The notes: generated from the letters alone by a model not told the origin. Counted from the first letter of the stretch, positions 55,474-64,000 are shown. The stretch is 64,000 bases of DNA from Streptomyces canus (GCF_041435015.1 NZ_CP107989.1:3720001-3784000); one strand, 5' to 3'. Numbers and translations are program-made.

Positions 55474-55791
55474 CTATGCCTGCGGCGGCAGCGCGGCGAT
55501 GAACGGGTGGTCCCGCTCGATCAGACCCAGCTTGCTGGCGCCGCCGGGCGAGCCGAGCTCGTCGAAGAACTCGACGTTCGCCTTGTAGTAGTCCTTCCAC
55601 TCGTCCGGAGTGTCGTCCTCGTAGAAGATCGCCTCGACCGGGCAGACCGGCTCACAGGCACCACAGTCGACGCATTCGTCCGGGTGGATGTACAAGGACC
55701 GGGAGCCCTCGTAGATGCAGTCGACCGGGCACTCCTCGATGCAGGCCTTGTCCTTCACGTCGACACAAGGCTGCGCGATGACGTAGGTCAC
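55474..55791 (-). CDS. fdxA: Seven-iron ferredoxin (FdxA/FdxC type)
   Basis: This 105-residue protein has CVDVKDKACIEECPVDC followed by CVDCGACEPVCP. The spacing gives one 3Fe-4S and one 4Fe-4S cluster. The C-terminal half (PDEWKDYYKANVEFFDELG) is typical of actinobacterial seven-iron ferredoxins. It is a soluble electron carrier, perhaps for cytochrome P450s. It starts at a GTG with GGAGGA upstream. Confidence 0.96.
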   Translation of the reverse strand: MTYVIAQPCVDVKDKACIEECPVDCIYEGSRSLYIHPDECVDCGACEPVCPVEAIFYEDDTPDEWKDYYKANVEFFDELGSPGGASKLGLIERDHPFIAALPPQA

Positions 55792-55931
55792 GCTGTCGTT
55801 CCTCCTCCATAGGGCGCTGGCGGGCCTCCTCAGGCTCCGCCGCCTCGCGCGCGGGAGCGCGGCGTCGTCGATGCCCGCCCCTAGTATCTCCGTTCTTGGG
55901 CATGATCCGAACAGGAGGGGTGAACTGACCT

Positions 55932-56936
55932 GTGGAAATCTCCGCCGCGGGGCGTCTCGTCGTCCGTATCTCCGCAGCTGACGTGGGCAAACGGGTATCC
56001 GTACGGCGCCTGGACGAAACCGGCGGGCCGCGGCAGAACTTCACCGACACGGTGGGTGTTCTCACATCATGGGACGACGGTGTGCTGATGATCACGCGCC
56101 GGGACGGCGAGAGCGTCCGCATTCCGGAATCCGCGCTGGTGGCGGGCAAGGTCGTGCCCGCCGAGCCGGCCCGTCGACGGGGCCCGGCCGCCTCGTACGA
56201 GGAACTGGCGCGGATCACCGCGCGCGGCTGGCGGCCGGTGGAGAGCGAGCGGCTCGGCGAGTGGGAGCTGCGGGCGGCCTCCGGTTTCACCCGACGCGCC
56301 AACTCCGTCCTCCCGCTCGGCGACCCCGGCATGCCGCTCGACGGGGCCCTGACCGCCGTACGCCGGTGGTACGGCGACCGTGGTCTGCCGGCGTACATCC
56401 AGACCGCGACCGGCGCCGCGGGCACCCAGGAGGCGCTGTGCGCGGAGCTGGAGGCGCGGGGGTGGACGCGGGAGGTGACGGCGGAGTTGTGGACCGGGGC
56501 GCTGGCGCCGGTCGCCGACCGGGAGACCTCGGATGTCGTGCTGTCCCGGGAGGCCGACGCGGACTGGCTGGCGCGCTATCAGCGCAAGGGGGTGAGCGAG
56601 GTGGCACTGCGGGTGCTGAAGAGCGGGCCCTCGGTGTGGTTCGCCACCGTCCCCGGTGGGGACGCGCCGGCCGCGATCGGGCGGTGTGTCGTCGACGGGC
56701 GCTGGGCCGGGTTCGCCGCGGTCGAGGTGGATCCTTCGCTACGGCGACGGGGGCTGGCCTCCACCGTGATGGCGGCGCTGGCACGGCGGGCGCTCGACGA
56801 GGGGGCGTCGGCCGCGTGGCTCCAGGTCGAGTCGGACAACGCCGGTGCGCGGGCCCTGTACGACGGCATGGGGTTCGCCGCGCACCACGCCTACCACCAC
56901 TACCGCGAGCCGGACGTCTCCGGCGAGGCGCGGTAG
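55932..56936 (+). CDS. GNAT acetyltransferase with N-terminal SH3-like domain
   Basis: This 334-residue protein starts at a GTG; AGGAGG lies 14 bases upstream, a long spacing. Residues 1 to about 80 form a small SH3-like domain (RLVVRISAADVGKRVSVRRL, then VGVLTSWDDGVLMI) as in Rv0428c-like proteins. The central part is an unassigned GNAT-like half, and the C-terminal GNAT domain has VDPSLRRRGLASTVM, the acetyl-CoA pyrophosphate loop, and VESDNAGARALYDGMGF. It probably acetylates an amine; the substrate is unknown. It lies divergent from fdxA. Confidence 0.85.
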   Translation: MEISAAGRLVVRISAADVGKRVSVRRLDETGGPRQNFTDTVGVLTSWDDGVLMITRRDGESVRIPESALVAGKVVPAEPARRRGPAASYEELARITARGWRPVESERLGEWELRAASGFTRRANSVLPLGDPGMPLDGALTAVRRWYGDRGLPAYIQTATGAAGTQEALCAELEARGWTREVTAELWTGALAPVADRETSDVVLSREADADWLARYQRKGVSEVALRVLKSGPSVWFATVPGGDAPAAIGRCVVDGRWAGFAAVEVDPSLRRRGLASTVMAALARRALDEGASAAWLQVESDNAGARALYDGMGFAAHHAYHHYREPDVSGEAR

Positions 56937-56968
56937 TAGCGATCGCCGCGAAAGGGCACGAGCCAGCT

Positions 56969-57820
56969 ATGCGTCCCCCGTTTCCGCCCCCGCCCGAACG
57001 TTCCGCCGAGCTCCGGAGGCGGTTCGCCGAAGAGGCGCGGTCCGAGCGGCCGGATCTGTCCTCGCTGTGCCTGCTCGTCGGGGCGCAGGCGGACGGGGCG
57101 CTCGACGACACCGGAATCGACGCGGCCCAGATCGAACTCGACCGGCTGGCCGGGCAGTTGCCGTTCCGGCCCGGGGGCCCGCGGTCGTGGGCGGTGTCGT
57201 TGCGGGAGCTACTGGGCGACCGCTGCGGGTTCCGGGGAACGCCGGTCGACTATCAGCGGCTGGAGTCCTCGCTGCTGCACGAGGTGCTCCGGCGGCGCAG
57301 GGGGCTGCCGATCCTGCTGTCCGTGGTGTGGATGGAGGTGGCCCGGCGGGCGGGGGCTCCGGTGTACGGGGTGGCGCTGCCGGGGCATTTCGTGGTCGGG
57401 TTCGGGCCGCCGGAGGAGCAGGTGCTGGCCGACCCGTTCGACGGCGGGCGGGTGTTGAGCGGCGGCGACGCGGAGTTGCTGGTCGCCGGGGCGACGGGGG
57501 GCTCGCTGGATCCGTCGATGCTGAGTCCGGCGGATCCGCTGGGCCTCGTACAGCGGATCCTGAACAACGTCCGGGCCTGGGCCGCCGCCAGGCCCGAACG
57601 GTCGGACGTGGCCCTGTGGGCCGTGGAGCTGTCGCTGCTGTTGCCGTCCCACTCGGCCCGACTGCGGTACGAGCGGGCCCAGTTGTTCGTCCAGCGGGGG
57701 GACTTCGTCCAGGGAGCCATCGAGTTGGACGCGTACGCCGAGGTGGTGGCGGCCGTCGACGAGCCGGCGGCAGCGCGCGTGCGGCAGCAGGCTCACGCCG
57801 CACGCGCGAGGTTGAACTAG
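56969..57820 (+). CDS. SirB1/transglutaminase-like TPR protein
   Basis: This 283-residue protein matches the SirB1 family: LLHEVLRRRRGLPILLSVVW, GVALPGHFVVGFG and ILNNVRAWA are signature segments. The GHF His is kept, but the transglutaminase Cys is not present at the typical place, so it is probably not an enzyme. The C-terminus has TPR-like helices (YERAQLFVQRGDFVQGAIEL). The ATG at 56969 is 33 bp after the GNAT gene. Function is unknown. It converges on the response regulator gene with only 4 bp between stops. Confidence 0.88.
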   Translation: MRPPFPPPPERSAELRRRFAEEARSERPDLSSLCLLVGAQADGALDDTGIDAAQIELDRLAGQLPFRPGGPRSWAVSLRELLGDRCGFRGTPVDYQRLESSLLHEVLRRRRGLPILLSVVWMEVARRAGAPVYGVALPGHFVVGFGPPEEQVLADPFDGGRVLSGGDAELLVAGATGGSLDPSMLSPADPLGLVQRILNNVRAWAAARPERSDVALWAVELSLLLPSHSARLRYERAQLFVQRGDFVQGAIELDAYAEVVAAVDEPAAARVRQQAHAARARLN

Positions 57821-57824
57821 GGCG

Positions 57825-58442
57825 TTACAGCCAGCCCTTCTCCCTCGCGATCCGGACTGCCTCCGCCCTGTTCCGTACCGCCAGCTTCTGGATGGCCGTG
57901 GAGAGGTAGTTGCGGACCGTGCCCTGGGACAGGTGCAGGGTCCGCGCCAACTCCGCGTTCGTGGAGCCGTCGGCCGCCGCTCGGAGGACCTCTCGCTCCC
58001 TGTCCGTCAGCGGGTTCGCGCCCTCTGCCAGCGCCGCTGCCGCCAGGGTGGGGTCGATGACCCGCTCCCCCGCCAGTACCTTGCGTACTGCCTGGGCCAG
58101 TTGGGAGGCGGGGGCGTCCTTGACGAGGAAGGCGTCGGCGCCCGATTCCATCGCGCTGCGGAGATAGCCGGGGCGGCCGAAGGTCGTGAGGATCACGAGC
58201 TTCACCGACGGGAGCTCTATGTGGAGTTGGGCCGCCGCCTCTATGCCCGTCGCGCCCGGCATCTCGATGTCCATGAGGGCCACGTCGATGTCGTGGGCGC
58301 GGGCCGCCGCCAGGACCTCGTCGCCGCGGGCCACTTGGGCGACGACCTCGATGTCGTCCTCCAGGCCGAGCAGGGCGGCCAGGGCCTCGCGGACCATCGA
58401 CTGGTCCTCGGCGAGCAGGACCTTGATCGTGCGGCTCGTCAT
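57825..58442 (-). CDS. NarL/DesR-type response regulator
   Basis: This 205-residue regulator has receiver domain residues AED near 11-13, phosphoacceptor Asp58 in ALMDIEMPG and Lys in LVKDAP. The C-terminal LuxR helix-turn-helix is LTDREREVLRAAADGST to LHLSQGTVRNYLS. It overlaps the kinase gene by 4 bp. It should bind as a dimer to an inverted repeat; CATGACA-GA-TGTCATG before the operon is the obvious candidate. It likely controls the ABC exporter encoded with it. Confidence 0.94.
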   Translation of the reverse strand: MTSRTIKVLLAEDQSMVREALAALLGLEDDIEVVAQVARGDEVLAAARAHDIDVALMDIEMPGATGIEAAAQLHIELPSVKLVILTTFGRPGYLRSAMESGADAFLVKDAPASQLAQAVRKVLAGERVIDPTLAAAALAEGANPLTDREREVLRAAADGSTNAELARTLHLSQGTVRNYLSTAIQKLAVRNRAEAVRIAREKGWL

Positions 58443-59605
58443 GAGGCGGATCCTACGTCGGCCGCGGGACCGGCGGGCACGCGGGCGACCAGGCGGAAGC
58501 CGTGCCGGGTGCCGGTGGCCTCCAGGGTGCCGCCGGCCTTCTCCAGTCGCTCGGTGAGACCGGTCAGACCGTTGCCCGGACCGTTGCCCGCGCCGCCCGA
58601 GCCGTCGTCCTCCACGGTGAGTTCGAACCGCGGCCCGTCGAGTGTCTGGCGGTGCAGCAGCTCCACCGTGCAGCCGCGGGCGCCGCTGTGCCGTACGACA
58701 TTGGTGACCGCCTCGCGCAGCGCCCAGGCCAGGGCCGACTCGCTCTCCTCGGGGACGCCGGTGAGGTCGGGTTCGGCCGGCAGCGCGGCGGTGACTCCGG
58801 CGGCCGTCAACGCGACCTGGGCGCCCGCGAGTTCCGAGGCCAGGCGGGCGCGCCGGTAGCCGGTGACCGCCTCGCGGACGTCCACCAGGGCCTGGCGGCT
58901 GACCTGTTCGATGTCGGCGACCTGCTGGGCCGCCTTGTCGGGGTGGGCGGGGAGCATCCGGCCGGCCAGTTCGCTCTTCAGGGTGATGAGCGACAGGGAG
59001 TGGCCGAGGAGGTCGTGCAGGTCCCTGGCCAGGCGCAGGCGTTCCTCGTTGGCGGCGAGCTGGGCGACCCGCGCCCTGGCCTCCCGCAACTCGATGGTGG
59101 TACGGACGAGTTCGCGCACGCCGGTCATCGCGAAGCCACCGAGCAGCGCCGGGATGAGGAGGGCGCCGATGTAGTCCGTGCCGTCGGCGACGAGCAGGGC
59201 GAGGCTCGCCATCAGGGCGGACGCGGCCGGGATGGTCCAGCGGGCGAGCCGCAGCGGCAGGGCCGCGCCGGACGCGATCGACACGTACACGAAGAGGACG
59301 AGCCACTCGCGGCCCAGGGTGAGGACGAGCAGGGTCGACTCGGCCGAGAGGACCGCGAGGGAGACGAGGACGAAGTCCTGGGCGTTGCGGCGGCCGGTCC
59401 TGAACAGCAGGGCCAGGTACCAGGCGACGAAGCCCGCGAGGCCGAGCCAGCCGAGGACGACAGCCACGACCCCGTGGCCGCCGTGCAGGAGGTCCGAGAC
59501 GGGTGCGCTCAGATAGACCAGCCAGATGCCCGTCCACAGCATCTTGACCATCATCTGCTTGCGGGTCTCGGGGCGCTGCCCGATCCCGACGCCGGTGCCG
59601 CTCAC
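58439..59605 (-). CDS. DesK-type sensor histidine kinase
   Basis: This 388-residue kinase has five or six N-terminal spans without a large periplasmic loop, as in DesK and LnrJ. The HisKA_3 box is RLARDLHDLLGHSLSLI, with the phosphorylated His in DLHD. The ATP lid region includes DDGSGG and GLTGLTERLEKAGG. It starts at the GTG overlapping the permease stop (GTGA). It may sense membrane state or a lipophilic drug through its spans. All four genes of the operon overlap. Confidence 0.93.
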   Translation of the reverse strand: MSGTGVGIGQRPETRKQMMVKMLWTGIWLVYLSAPVSDLLHGGHGVVAVVLGWLGLAGFVAWYLALLFRTGRRNAQDFVLVSLAVLSAESTLLVLTLGREWLVLFVYVSIASGAALPLRLARWTIPAASALMASLALLVADGTDYIGALLIPALLGGFAMTGVRELVRTTIELREARARVAQLAANEERLRLARDLHDLLGHSLSLITLKSELAGRMLPAHPDKAAQQVADIEQVSRQALVDVREAVTGYRRARLASELAGAQVALTAAGVTAALPAEPDLTGVPEESESALAWALREAVTNVVRHSGARGCTVELLHRQTLDGPRFELTVEDDGSGGAGNGPGNGLTGLTERLEKAGGTLEATGTRHGFRLVARVPAGPAADVGSAS

Positions 59606-60342
59606 GCCTTCAACGTGTCCTTCCGGTACAGCCAGGCCGCTCCGCCCGCGAAGAGGGCGAAGGAGACGGCCAGGACGGCGATGTCCTGTGCGTGCGGGGC
59701 GCGGCTCTGTTCGATGGCCTGCCCGAGGGCAGCGTACGCGTGCGTGGGCAGCCACTCGGCGATGTCCTGGAGCCACTGCGGGAAGGTCGTCGTCGGCATC
59801 CACAGGCCGCCCAGCATCGACAGTCCGAAGTAGGTGATCATCGTGATCGGGCGGACCGCGTCGCCGGTGGCGAGATAGCCGATGGCCACGCCGAGTGCGG
59901 CGAAGACGAGGCTTCCGGCCCAGATCGCGCCGGTGAGTGCGAGCCACTGCCAGGCGTCCAGGCGTACGTCCTTCACGAGCGCGGCGACAAGGAACACGAC
60001 CACGATCGAGGGCAGGCTCACCACGGCCGCGCTCGCCGTCTTCGCGAACACGTAGCCGCGCCCCGGCAGCGGGGTCAGCCTCAACTGCCGTACCCAGCCG
60101 CCCTCGCGCTCCTTGGCTATGCGCTCGCTGTTGCCCATCAGGACGGCGGTCAGGGCGCCGAAGGAGGCCATCGAGACCATCATGTAGGTCGGCAGGGTCA
60201 GGCCCGTGCCGTCGACCTTCGACGTGCTGTCGGCGTTGCCCGCGATGATCAGGAACAGCAGCGACGGGTACATCACCGAGAAGAACAGGAACTTGCGGTT
60301 GCGCAGGGCGCGGGTGAGTTCCAGCTTGATGAGGCTGTTCAC
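59602..60342 (-). CDS. ABC-2 type exporter permease
   Basis: This 246-residue protein has six hydrophobic spans and the ABC-2 membrane pattern (IKLELTRALRNRKFLFFSVMYP at the N-terminus; MITYFGLSMLGGLWMP near the end). The start GTG overlaps the ATPase stop. With the ATPase it exports a lipid-like or drug molecule, as in linearmycin-type resistance exporters that also have a DesKR-like pair. The substrate is not known. Confidence 0.92.
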   Translation of the reverse strand: MNSLIKLELTRALRNRKFLFFSVMYPSLLFLIIAGNADSTSKVDGTGLTLPTYMMVSMASFGALTAVLMGNSERIAKEREGGWVRQLRLTPLPGRGYVFAKTASAAVVSLPSIVVVFLVAALVKDVRLDAWQWLALTGAIWAGSLVFAALGVAIGYLATGDAVRPITMITYFGLSMLGGLWMPTTTFPQWLQDIAEWLPTHAYAALGQAIEQSRAPHAQDIAVLAVSFALFAGGAAWLYRKDTLKA

Positions 60343-61274
60343 TTCGACTTCGCCTCCTCGGCGGCGGTGATGGCGACGAAGGCCTGCTCCAGACCGAGCC
60401 CGGCCACTTCGAGATTGCGGGGGTAGACGCCGAGGCCGTAGAGGGCGTGGACGGTCGCGTCGGCGTCGGTGGACTGGATGCGGATCGTCTGGCCGCTGCC
60501 CGCGGCGGAGCCGCTTTTCGACACAGTGAGGGAGGTGAGGAACGGCAGCTCCCGCAGGGGCGCCTCGTCGATCGTGCCTTCCAGGTCGAAGGCGATCCTG
60601 CGGGCGCCCGCCTTGGCCTTGATCTCGGCGGCCGTGCCGTCGGCCAGCAGGCGGCCCCGGTGCAGCACCAGCACCCGGTCGGCGATGGCGTCGGCCTCTT
60701 CGAGGTAATGGGTGGCGAAGAGGACCGTACGGCCCTGGTCGGCCTGTTCGCGCATGGTGGCCCAGAAGGCCTGGCGGGTGGTGACGTCCATGCCGGTCGT
60801 GGGTTCGTCGAGAACGATCAGGTCGCTGTCGCCCGCGGTCGCGAGGGCGAAGCGGACGCGCTGGGCCTGACCGCCGGAGAGCTTGTTGACCTTGCGGTCG
60901 GCGATCTGGGCGATGCCGGCGCGGGCGAGGACGTCGTTCGCCGCGTACGGCTTGGGGTGCAGGTCGCAGGCGAGCCGTACCAGTTCGGCGACCGTGACCT
61001 CGTCCATCAGTCCGCCGCTCTGCAGCATCGCGCCCACGCGTCCGGCGACGATCGCCTCACGCGGGGTGGTGCCGAAGAGCCGGACGCTGCCGCTGTCGGG
61101 CTGCTTGAGGCCGAGCAGCAGGTCGAGGGAGGTGGACTTGCCGGCGCCGTTGGGGCCGAGCAGTGCCACGGTCTCCCCCGGCCGCAGGGTCAGGGTCAGT
61201 CCGTCCACGGCGCGTACCTCGCCGTATGCCTTGCTCACCTGGTCGAACGCGACCACCGGGGCTGTCGTTGTCAT
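60339..61274 (-). CDS. ABC exporter ATPase
   Basis: This 311-residue ATPase has Walker A GPNGAGKST, signature LSGGQAQR, Walker B LIVLDEPTTGMD and switch His in FATHYLEEAD. The last 90 residues form the C-terminal domain common in DrrA-type drug exporters. It is the first gene of the four-gene operon. The palindromic operator lies 59-74 bp before its ATG. Confidence 0.95.
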   Translation of the reverse strand: MTTTAPVVAFDQVSKAYGEVRAVDGLTLTLRPGETVALLGPNGAGKSTSLDLLLGLKQPDSGSVRLFGTTPREAIVAGRVGAMLQSGGLMDEVTVAELVRLACDLHPKPYAANDVLARAGIAQIADRKVNKLSGGQAQRVRFALATAGDSDLIVLDEPTTGMDVTTRQAFWATMREQADQGRTVLFATHYLEEADAIADRVLVLHRGRLLADGTAAEIKAKAGARRIAFDLEGTIDEAPLRELPFLTSLTVSKSGSAAGSGQTIRIQSTDADATVHALYGLGVYPRNLEVAGLGLEQAFVAITAAEEAKSK

Positions 61275-61321
61275 ACGGCCATGGTGGCTTCGCGGGTGCG
61301 GCCGCGGGCAGTGTCGGCCGT

Positions 61322-61364
61322 CCGGAGTGCCGCATGACAGATGTCATGTCGGGCGGCACTCCGG
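61322..61364. terminator. Hairpin arms around the operator (terminator of upstream gene)
   Basis: CCGGAGTGCCG and CGGCACTCCGG are perfect 11-bp arms separated by 21 bases. They lie just after the stop of the PG_binding_4 gene (61383) and enclose the 16-bp palindrome. Confidence 0.65.
61333..61348. promoter_or_regulatory. Palindromic operator candidate for the DesR-type regulator
   Basis: CATGACA and TGTCATG are perfect 7-bp arms with GA between them. Inverted repeats of the form TGACAnnTGTCA are typical for NarL/DesR-type regulators that control their own ABC operons. Confidence 0.68.
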
Positions 61365-61382
61365 TGCGGTGACGCGGGTCGG

Positions 61383-64000
61383 TCAGCTCGGGTCGGTGTC
61401 GATGACCACGGTGCGATCCGCCGCCGTCTTCGCGCGCAGGGCCTTGCCGAGTGCGGAGGCGACGTCCTGCGGCAGCACGTCACGCTTGCCGCTCGCGCCG
61501 TTGATCTTCACACCGACGAAGGTGGTGCCGTACGCCTCCTTGAGCGCGTCGAGATCGTACGTCTCCACGAGCTTGCCGCCGACCGCCTTGAACCCGAGGA
61601 TCTTCGGCAGGGACAGCGCGCCGAACTTGATGCTGTGCGCCGCGTCGGTCTGGATGGTGACGACGTTGGACATCGCGGGCTCCGCGAACTCCTTCATCAT
61701 CCGGTCGACCTCGGCGTTCGGGACCGACGGCTGCTTGGTGGTCGTCGGCAGCGTGACCGAGCCGGCGGTGCCGGTCTCCACCTGGGCGCGGTACGCGTCC
61801 TCGACCGCGGTGGTCGACCTGGCCACGTCGATGCCCTTGCCGGCCTTGCCGTAGACCGCGACGGCCTTGCCGTTCTCGAACTTGATCGTGCCGTCGGTCG
61901 CCGAGCCGGCGCCGCCCGAGGCGTCCTCCAGGGCGGCCTGGAGCTTCTCCTCGTCGACCGGCATGACCGGGTCGACGACCCGGTGGTTGCCGAAGAGGGA
62001 GCCGATGACGGAGACCGGGTTGTAGTCGCTCTTCGCGGCCGCGGCGACCGTGGCCTGATCGTCGAGCTGGAGGCCCGCCTGGTCCGGCTTGAGCGAGACG
62101 GTGTCGCCGCCGACCGACAGCTTCAGAGCCTCGTTCACCCGGTCGCCGAAGGCGTCGTCGAGCTTCTTGACGGCGTCGTCGCGGGTGCCGCCGCCGATGT
62201 CCACGCCGAGCACGGTGGTGCCCTTGGGCACGTCGGAGCGGTTCATCAGGAGGCCGGCGCCGTAGGCACCGACGCCGAGGAGGACCACGGTGCCGCCGAG
62301 CAGGGCCACCTTGCTGCGGCCCTTCTTTTTCTTCTTCTTCGGCGCGGCGGCCGGAGCTTCCTGCGACGCGGTGTCGGGCAGCTTCGGGGGCGTACGGCCG
62401 TCGGCGCCGGGCCCGAAGGGGGCGTTCTGGGCGCCGGGCGGCACGACCGGGATGCCGCTGGTGACGGTGTGCCCGGAGACGTTGTCGGGGTTGCCGAAGC
62501 CGGGGGCGCCCGGTCCGGGGGCCGGCTTCTGCGGGGTGAGGATCGCGGTGTCGTCGCTCAGACCGCCGCCGGGACCGAGGCCCGCGCCGGGGACACCGCC
62601 GGGGGCGGGGGCGCCGGGGCCACCCGGGCGACCGAGGGTGCCGGGGCCGCCCTGGCCGGCCCGACCGCCGGAGCCGCCTGGGGCACCGGGGCCGGCGAGC
62701 CCGCCGGAGATTCCGGGGCCGCCGGGAGCGCCCGGGGCACCGGGACCGCGTGTGCCGCCCGGACCGCGGGAAGCGCCAGGGCCGCCGGGGCCGCGTGCGC
62801 CACTCGGGCCGCCAGGGCCACCCTGACCGCCGAAGCCGTCGGAACCGTTGAAGGACTCGCCGCCGAAGGACTCGGCCCCGGCGAAGGGGTCCGGTCCTGC
62901 GGGCGGCACGACCGGGCCGTCGCCGGTGACCGGGCCGCCGGTCGGGCCCGCGGGGCCCTGGGGTCCACCCGGGCCGCCGAACCCGCCGCCGTAGTCGATC
63001 TGGCCGCCCTGGCCGCCGTAGTCGATCCGGCCGTTCTGCCCGCCGGGGCCGCCGCCGGAACCACCCTGCGTGCCGAAGCCGCTCTGACCGTTCGGGCTGT
63101 CCTGACCGCCGGGGCCGCCGAACCCGCCATGGCCGCTCAGAGCGTCCTGGCCGCTCTGGCCGTTCTGACCACCGAACCCGCCCTGACCGTTCAGGCCGTC
63201 ATGACCACCCTGGCCGCCGTACCCGCCCTGGCCGTTCTCGCCGTTCGGGCCGCCGGAGCCGTTGCCGTTCTCCGCGAAGTACGGGAGGTCGTCGCGGCGG
63301 GGTTCGGTGCCGCGCGGGCCGGCGTTCAGGGCCTCGGTGACGTCGAAGGAGCCGGTGCCGCCGCCGTGGCCGGGAGCCACCGGACCGCCGGTGGCGCCGC
63401 CCGGGAGCCCCGCGCCGTTCGTCCCGCCGGAGCGGGAACCGCCGGGCACGCTCATGGAACCGACCACACCACCGGGCCGACCGGCCCCGTGACGCGCACC
63501 GGCACCCGAGCCCGCACCACCCGGCGCACCGGTACCGGGCACACCCGCACCCGCACCCGAACCGCCCGGCAGACCCGCCCCGTTGGTGGCATCCTCGCCC
63601 GGACCGCCCTTGGCGGGGCCGGACTTGCGGGGCGCGAACCAGTCGCTCGCCTTCTCCTCGGCGGCGGGCGGCTCGGGGTCGGCGGGCAGTTCGACGGTGC
63701 CCGTGGTCGAGGAGGGACTCGGCGTCGACGCCTGGGCGTCCTGGCCTCTGTCGCCGGAGTTCTCCGTCTCGCCGACGGGCTGACGCACGACGACCGGCGG
63801 AATGGGCCGCGATCCGGGGATGTTGATCCGGATCCGGGTCGTCAGCGTGGTCTCGGTCTTGCGTTCCTCCGGCTGCGCGGCCGAACGGCCCGCGTCCGGA
63901 CCGCCGTCGGACACCTGGGGCGTCCCGTACGGCGGCGTGCCCGAGGGGTAGGCGGCTCCGCCGCGCCCGTTGGGCCCGGAGGACGGACTGTCAGTTTCAC
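61383..64000 (-). CDS. PG_binding_4/VanW-N domain membrane protein with Gly-rich N-terminus (5' truncated)
   Basis: The frame continues to the window end; residues before the GTG at 63914 (SPSSGPNGRGGAAYPSG) are compositionally coding, so the real start is likely just outside. The N-terminal part of more than 500 residues is Gly/Pro/Gln-rich with GGQGG-type repeats. It ends in KKKKKKGRS, followed by a span (VALLGGTVVLLGVGAYGAGLLM). The outer C-terminal part has two PG_binding_4-like domains (GVDIGGGTRDDAVKKLDDAF; NPVSVIGSLFGNH). A role in binding peptidoglycan or in wall crosslink remodelling is likely, but the VanW domain itself is not visible. Confidence 0.82.
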   Translation of the reverse strand, partial: ETDSPSSGPNGRGGAAYPSGTPPYGTPQVSDGGPDAGRSAAQPEERKTETTLTTRIRINIPGSRPIPPVVVRQPVGETENSGDRGQDAQASTPSPSSTTGTVELPADPEPPAAEEKASDWFAPRKSGPAKGGPGEDATNGAGLPGGSGAGAGVPGTGAPGGAGSGAGARHGAGRPGGVVGSMSVPGGSRSGGTNGAGLPGGATGGPVAPGHGGGTGSFDVTEALNAGPRGTEPRRDDLPYFAENGNGSGGPNGENGQGGYGGQGGHDGLNGQGGFGGQNGQSGQDALSGHGGFGGPGGQDSPNGQSGFGTQGGSGGGPGGQNGRIDYGGQGGQIDYGGGFGGPGGPQGPAGPTGGPVTGDGPVVPPAGPDPFAGAESFGGESFNGSDGFGGQGGPGGPSGARGPGGPGASRGPGGTRGPGAPGAPGGPGISGGLAGPGAPGGSGGRAGQGGPGTLGRPGGPGAPAPGGVPGAGLGPGGGLSDDTAILTPQKPAPGPGAPGFGNPDNVSGHTVTSGIPVVPPGAQNAPFGPGADGRTPPKLPDTASQEAPAAAPKKKKKKGRSKVALLGGTVVLLGVGAYGAGLLMNRSDVPKGTTVLGVDIGGGTRDDAVKKLDDAFGDRVNEALKLSVGGDTVSLKPDQAGLQLDDQATVAAAAKSDYNPVSVIGSLFGNHRVVDPVMPVDEEKLQAALEDASGGAGSATDGTIKFENGKAVAVYGKAGKGIDVARSTTAVEDAYRAQVETGTAGSVTLPTTTKQPSVPNAEVDRMMKEFAEPAMSNVVTIQTDAAHSIKFGALSLPKILGFKAVGGKLVETYDLDALKEAYGTTFVGVKINGASGKRDVLPQDVASALGKALRAKTAADRTVVIDTDPS

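Noticed and set aside
1..64000. tRNA, rRNA, insertion sequences or prophage genes
   Set aside because: No tRNA-like cloverleaf consensus, transposase, integrase or phage structural motif was recognised on either strand.

Overview
The window reads as a chromosomal core segment of a Streptomyces-like actinomycete. The DNA is uniformly very GC-rich with G or C at most third codon positions. GTG starts are common, many genes carry Streptomyces-type signal or lipobox peptides, and short DUF families typical of Actinobacteria are present (DUF3152, DUF3107, DUF3117). No rRNA, tRNA, CRISPR array, prophage or insertion sequence was seen.

Layout. 1-4015: end of a flippase-like membrane protein and two tandem secreted SlpD/SlpE-like alpha/beta-hydrolase lipoproteins. 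4069-5247: moeZ. 5311-10596: a four-gene polysaccharide-type operon (PelF-like glycosyltransferase, multi-spanning membrane protein of unknown function, sugar epimerase, spherulin-4/GH135-like protein). 10787-16406: an oligopeptide ABC transporter operon with a candidate leader peptide, promoter and operator. 16417-25610: DUF3152 metallopeptidase-like protein, alpha/beta hydrolase, small acidic protein, TetR regulator, DUF3107, small membrane protein, ferritin-like protein and a DEAD-box RNA helicase with a long repetitive basic tail. 25839-34540: hydrolase, NYN nuclease-like protein, MarC, PHP phosphoesterase, zinc-ribbon protein, MFS exporter, SUFU-domain protein, CorA and a small unknown. 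34556-41256: lipoprotein, MgtE-N/CBS protein, DUF1003, Mrp/ApbC, family 2 glycosyltransferase and an unknown.

41528-46959: tatB, htrA, anti-sigma factor, ECF sigma factor and a divergent O-methyltransferase, the order known around mycobacterial sigE. 47063-53445: DUF3117, enoyl-CoA hydratase, tag, DivIVA-like, folP-like, LOG, dapE and a lysozyme-like protein. 53720-57820: small exported protein, dapC, fdxA, GNAT and SirB1-like proteins. 57825-61274: ABC exporter with a DesKR-type two-component system in one overlapping operon. 61383-64000: a Gly-rich PG_binding_4 membrane protein cut by the window end.

How it fits together. Three stretches keep gene sets I remember from Mycobacterium tuberculosis (moeZ to rhlE; the sigE region with mrp, MgtE-N and corA; and the lysine/DAP region with dapC-fdx, dapE, LOG, folP2 and tag). 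The polysaccharide operon and the oligopeptide transporter sit between moeZ and DUF3152, where that comparison has nothing. The most interesting candidate system is the PelF/epimerase/spherulin operon, which resembles the machinery for galactosamine-rich matrix polymers (Pel in bacteria, galactosaminogalactan in fungi) but lacks obvious PelD, PelE or PelG and has an uncharacterised membrane protein. Other regulatory finds are a leaderless 31-residue leader upstream of the peptide transporter, two SigR-type promoters (moeZ and a 50-residue protein), a nested palindrome before the DesKR-type operon, and nine annotated genes that appear to be leaderless.
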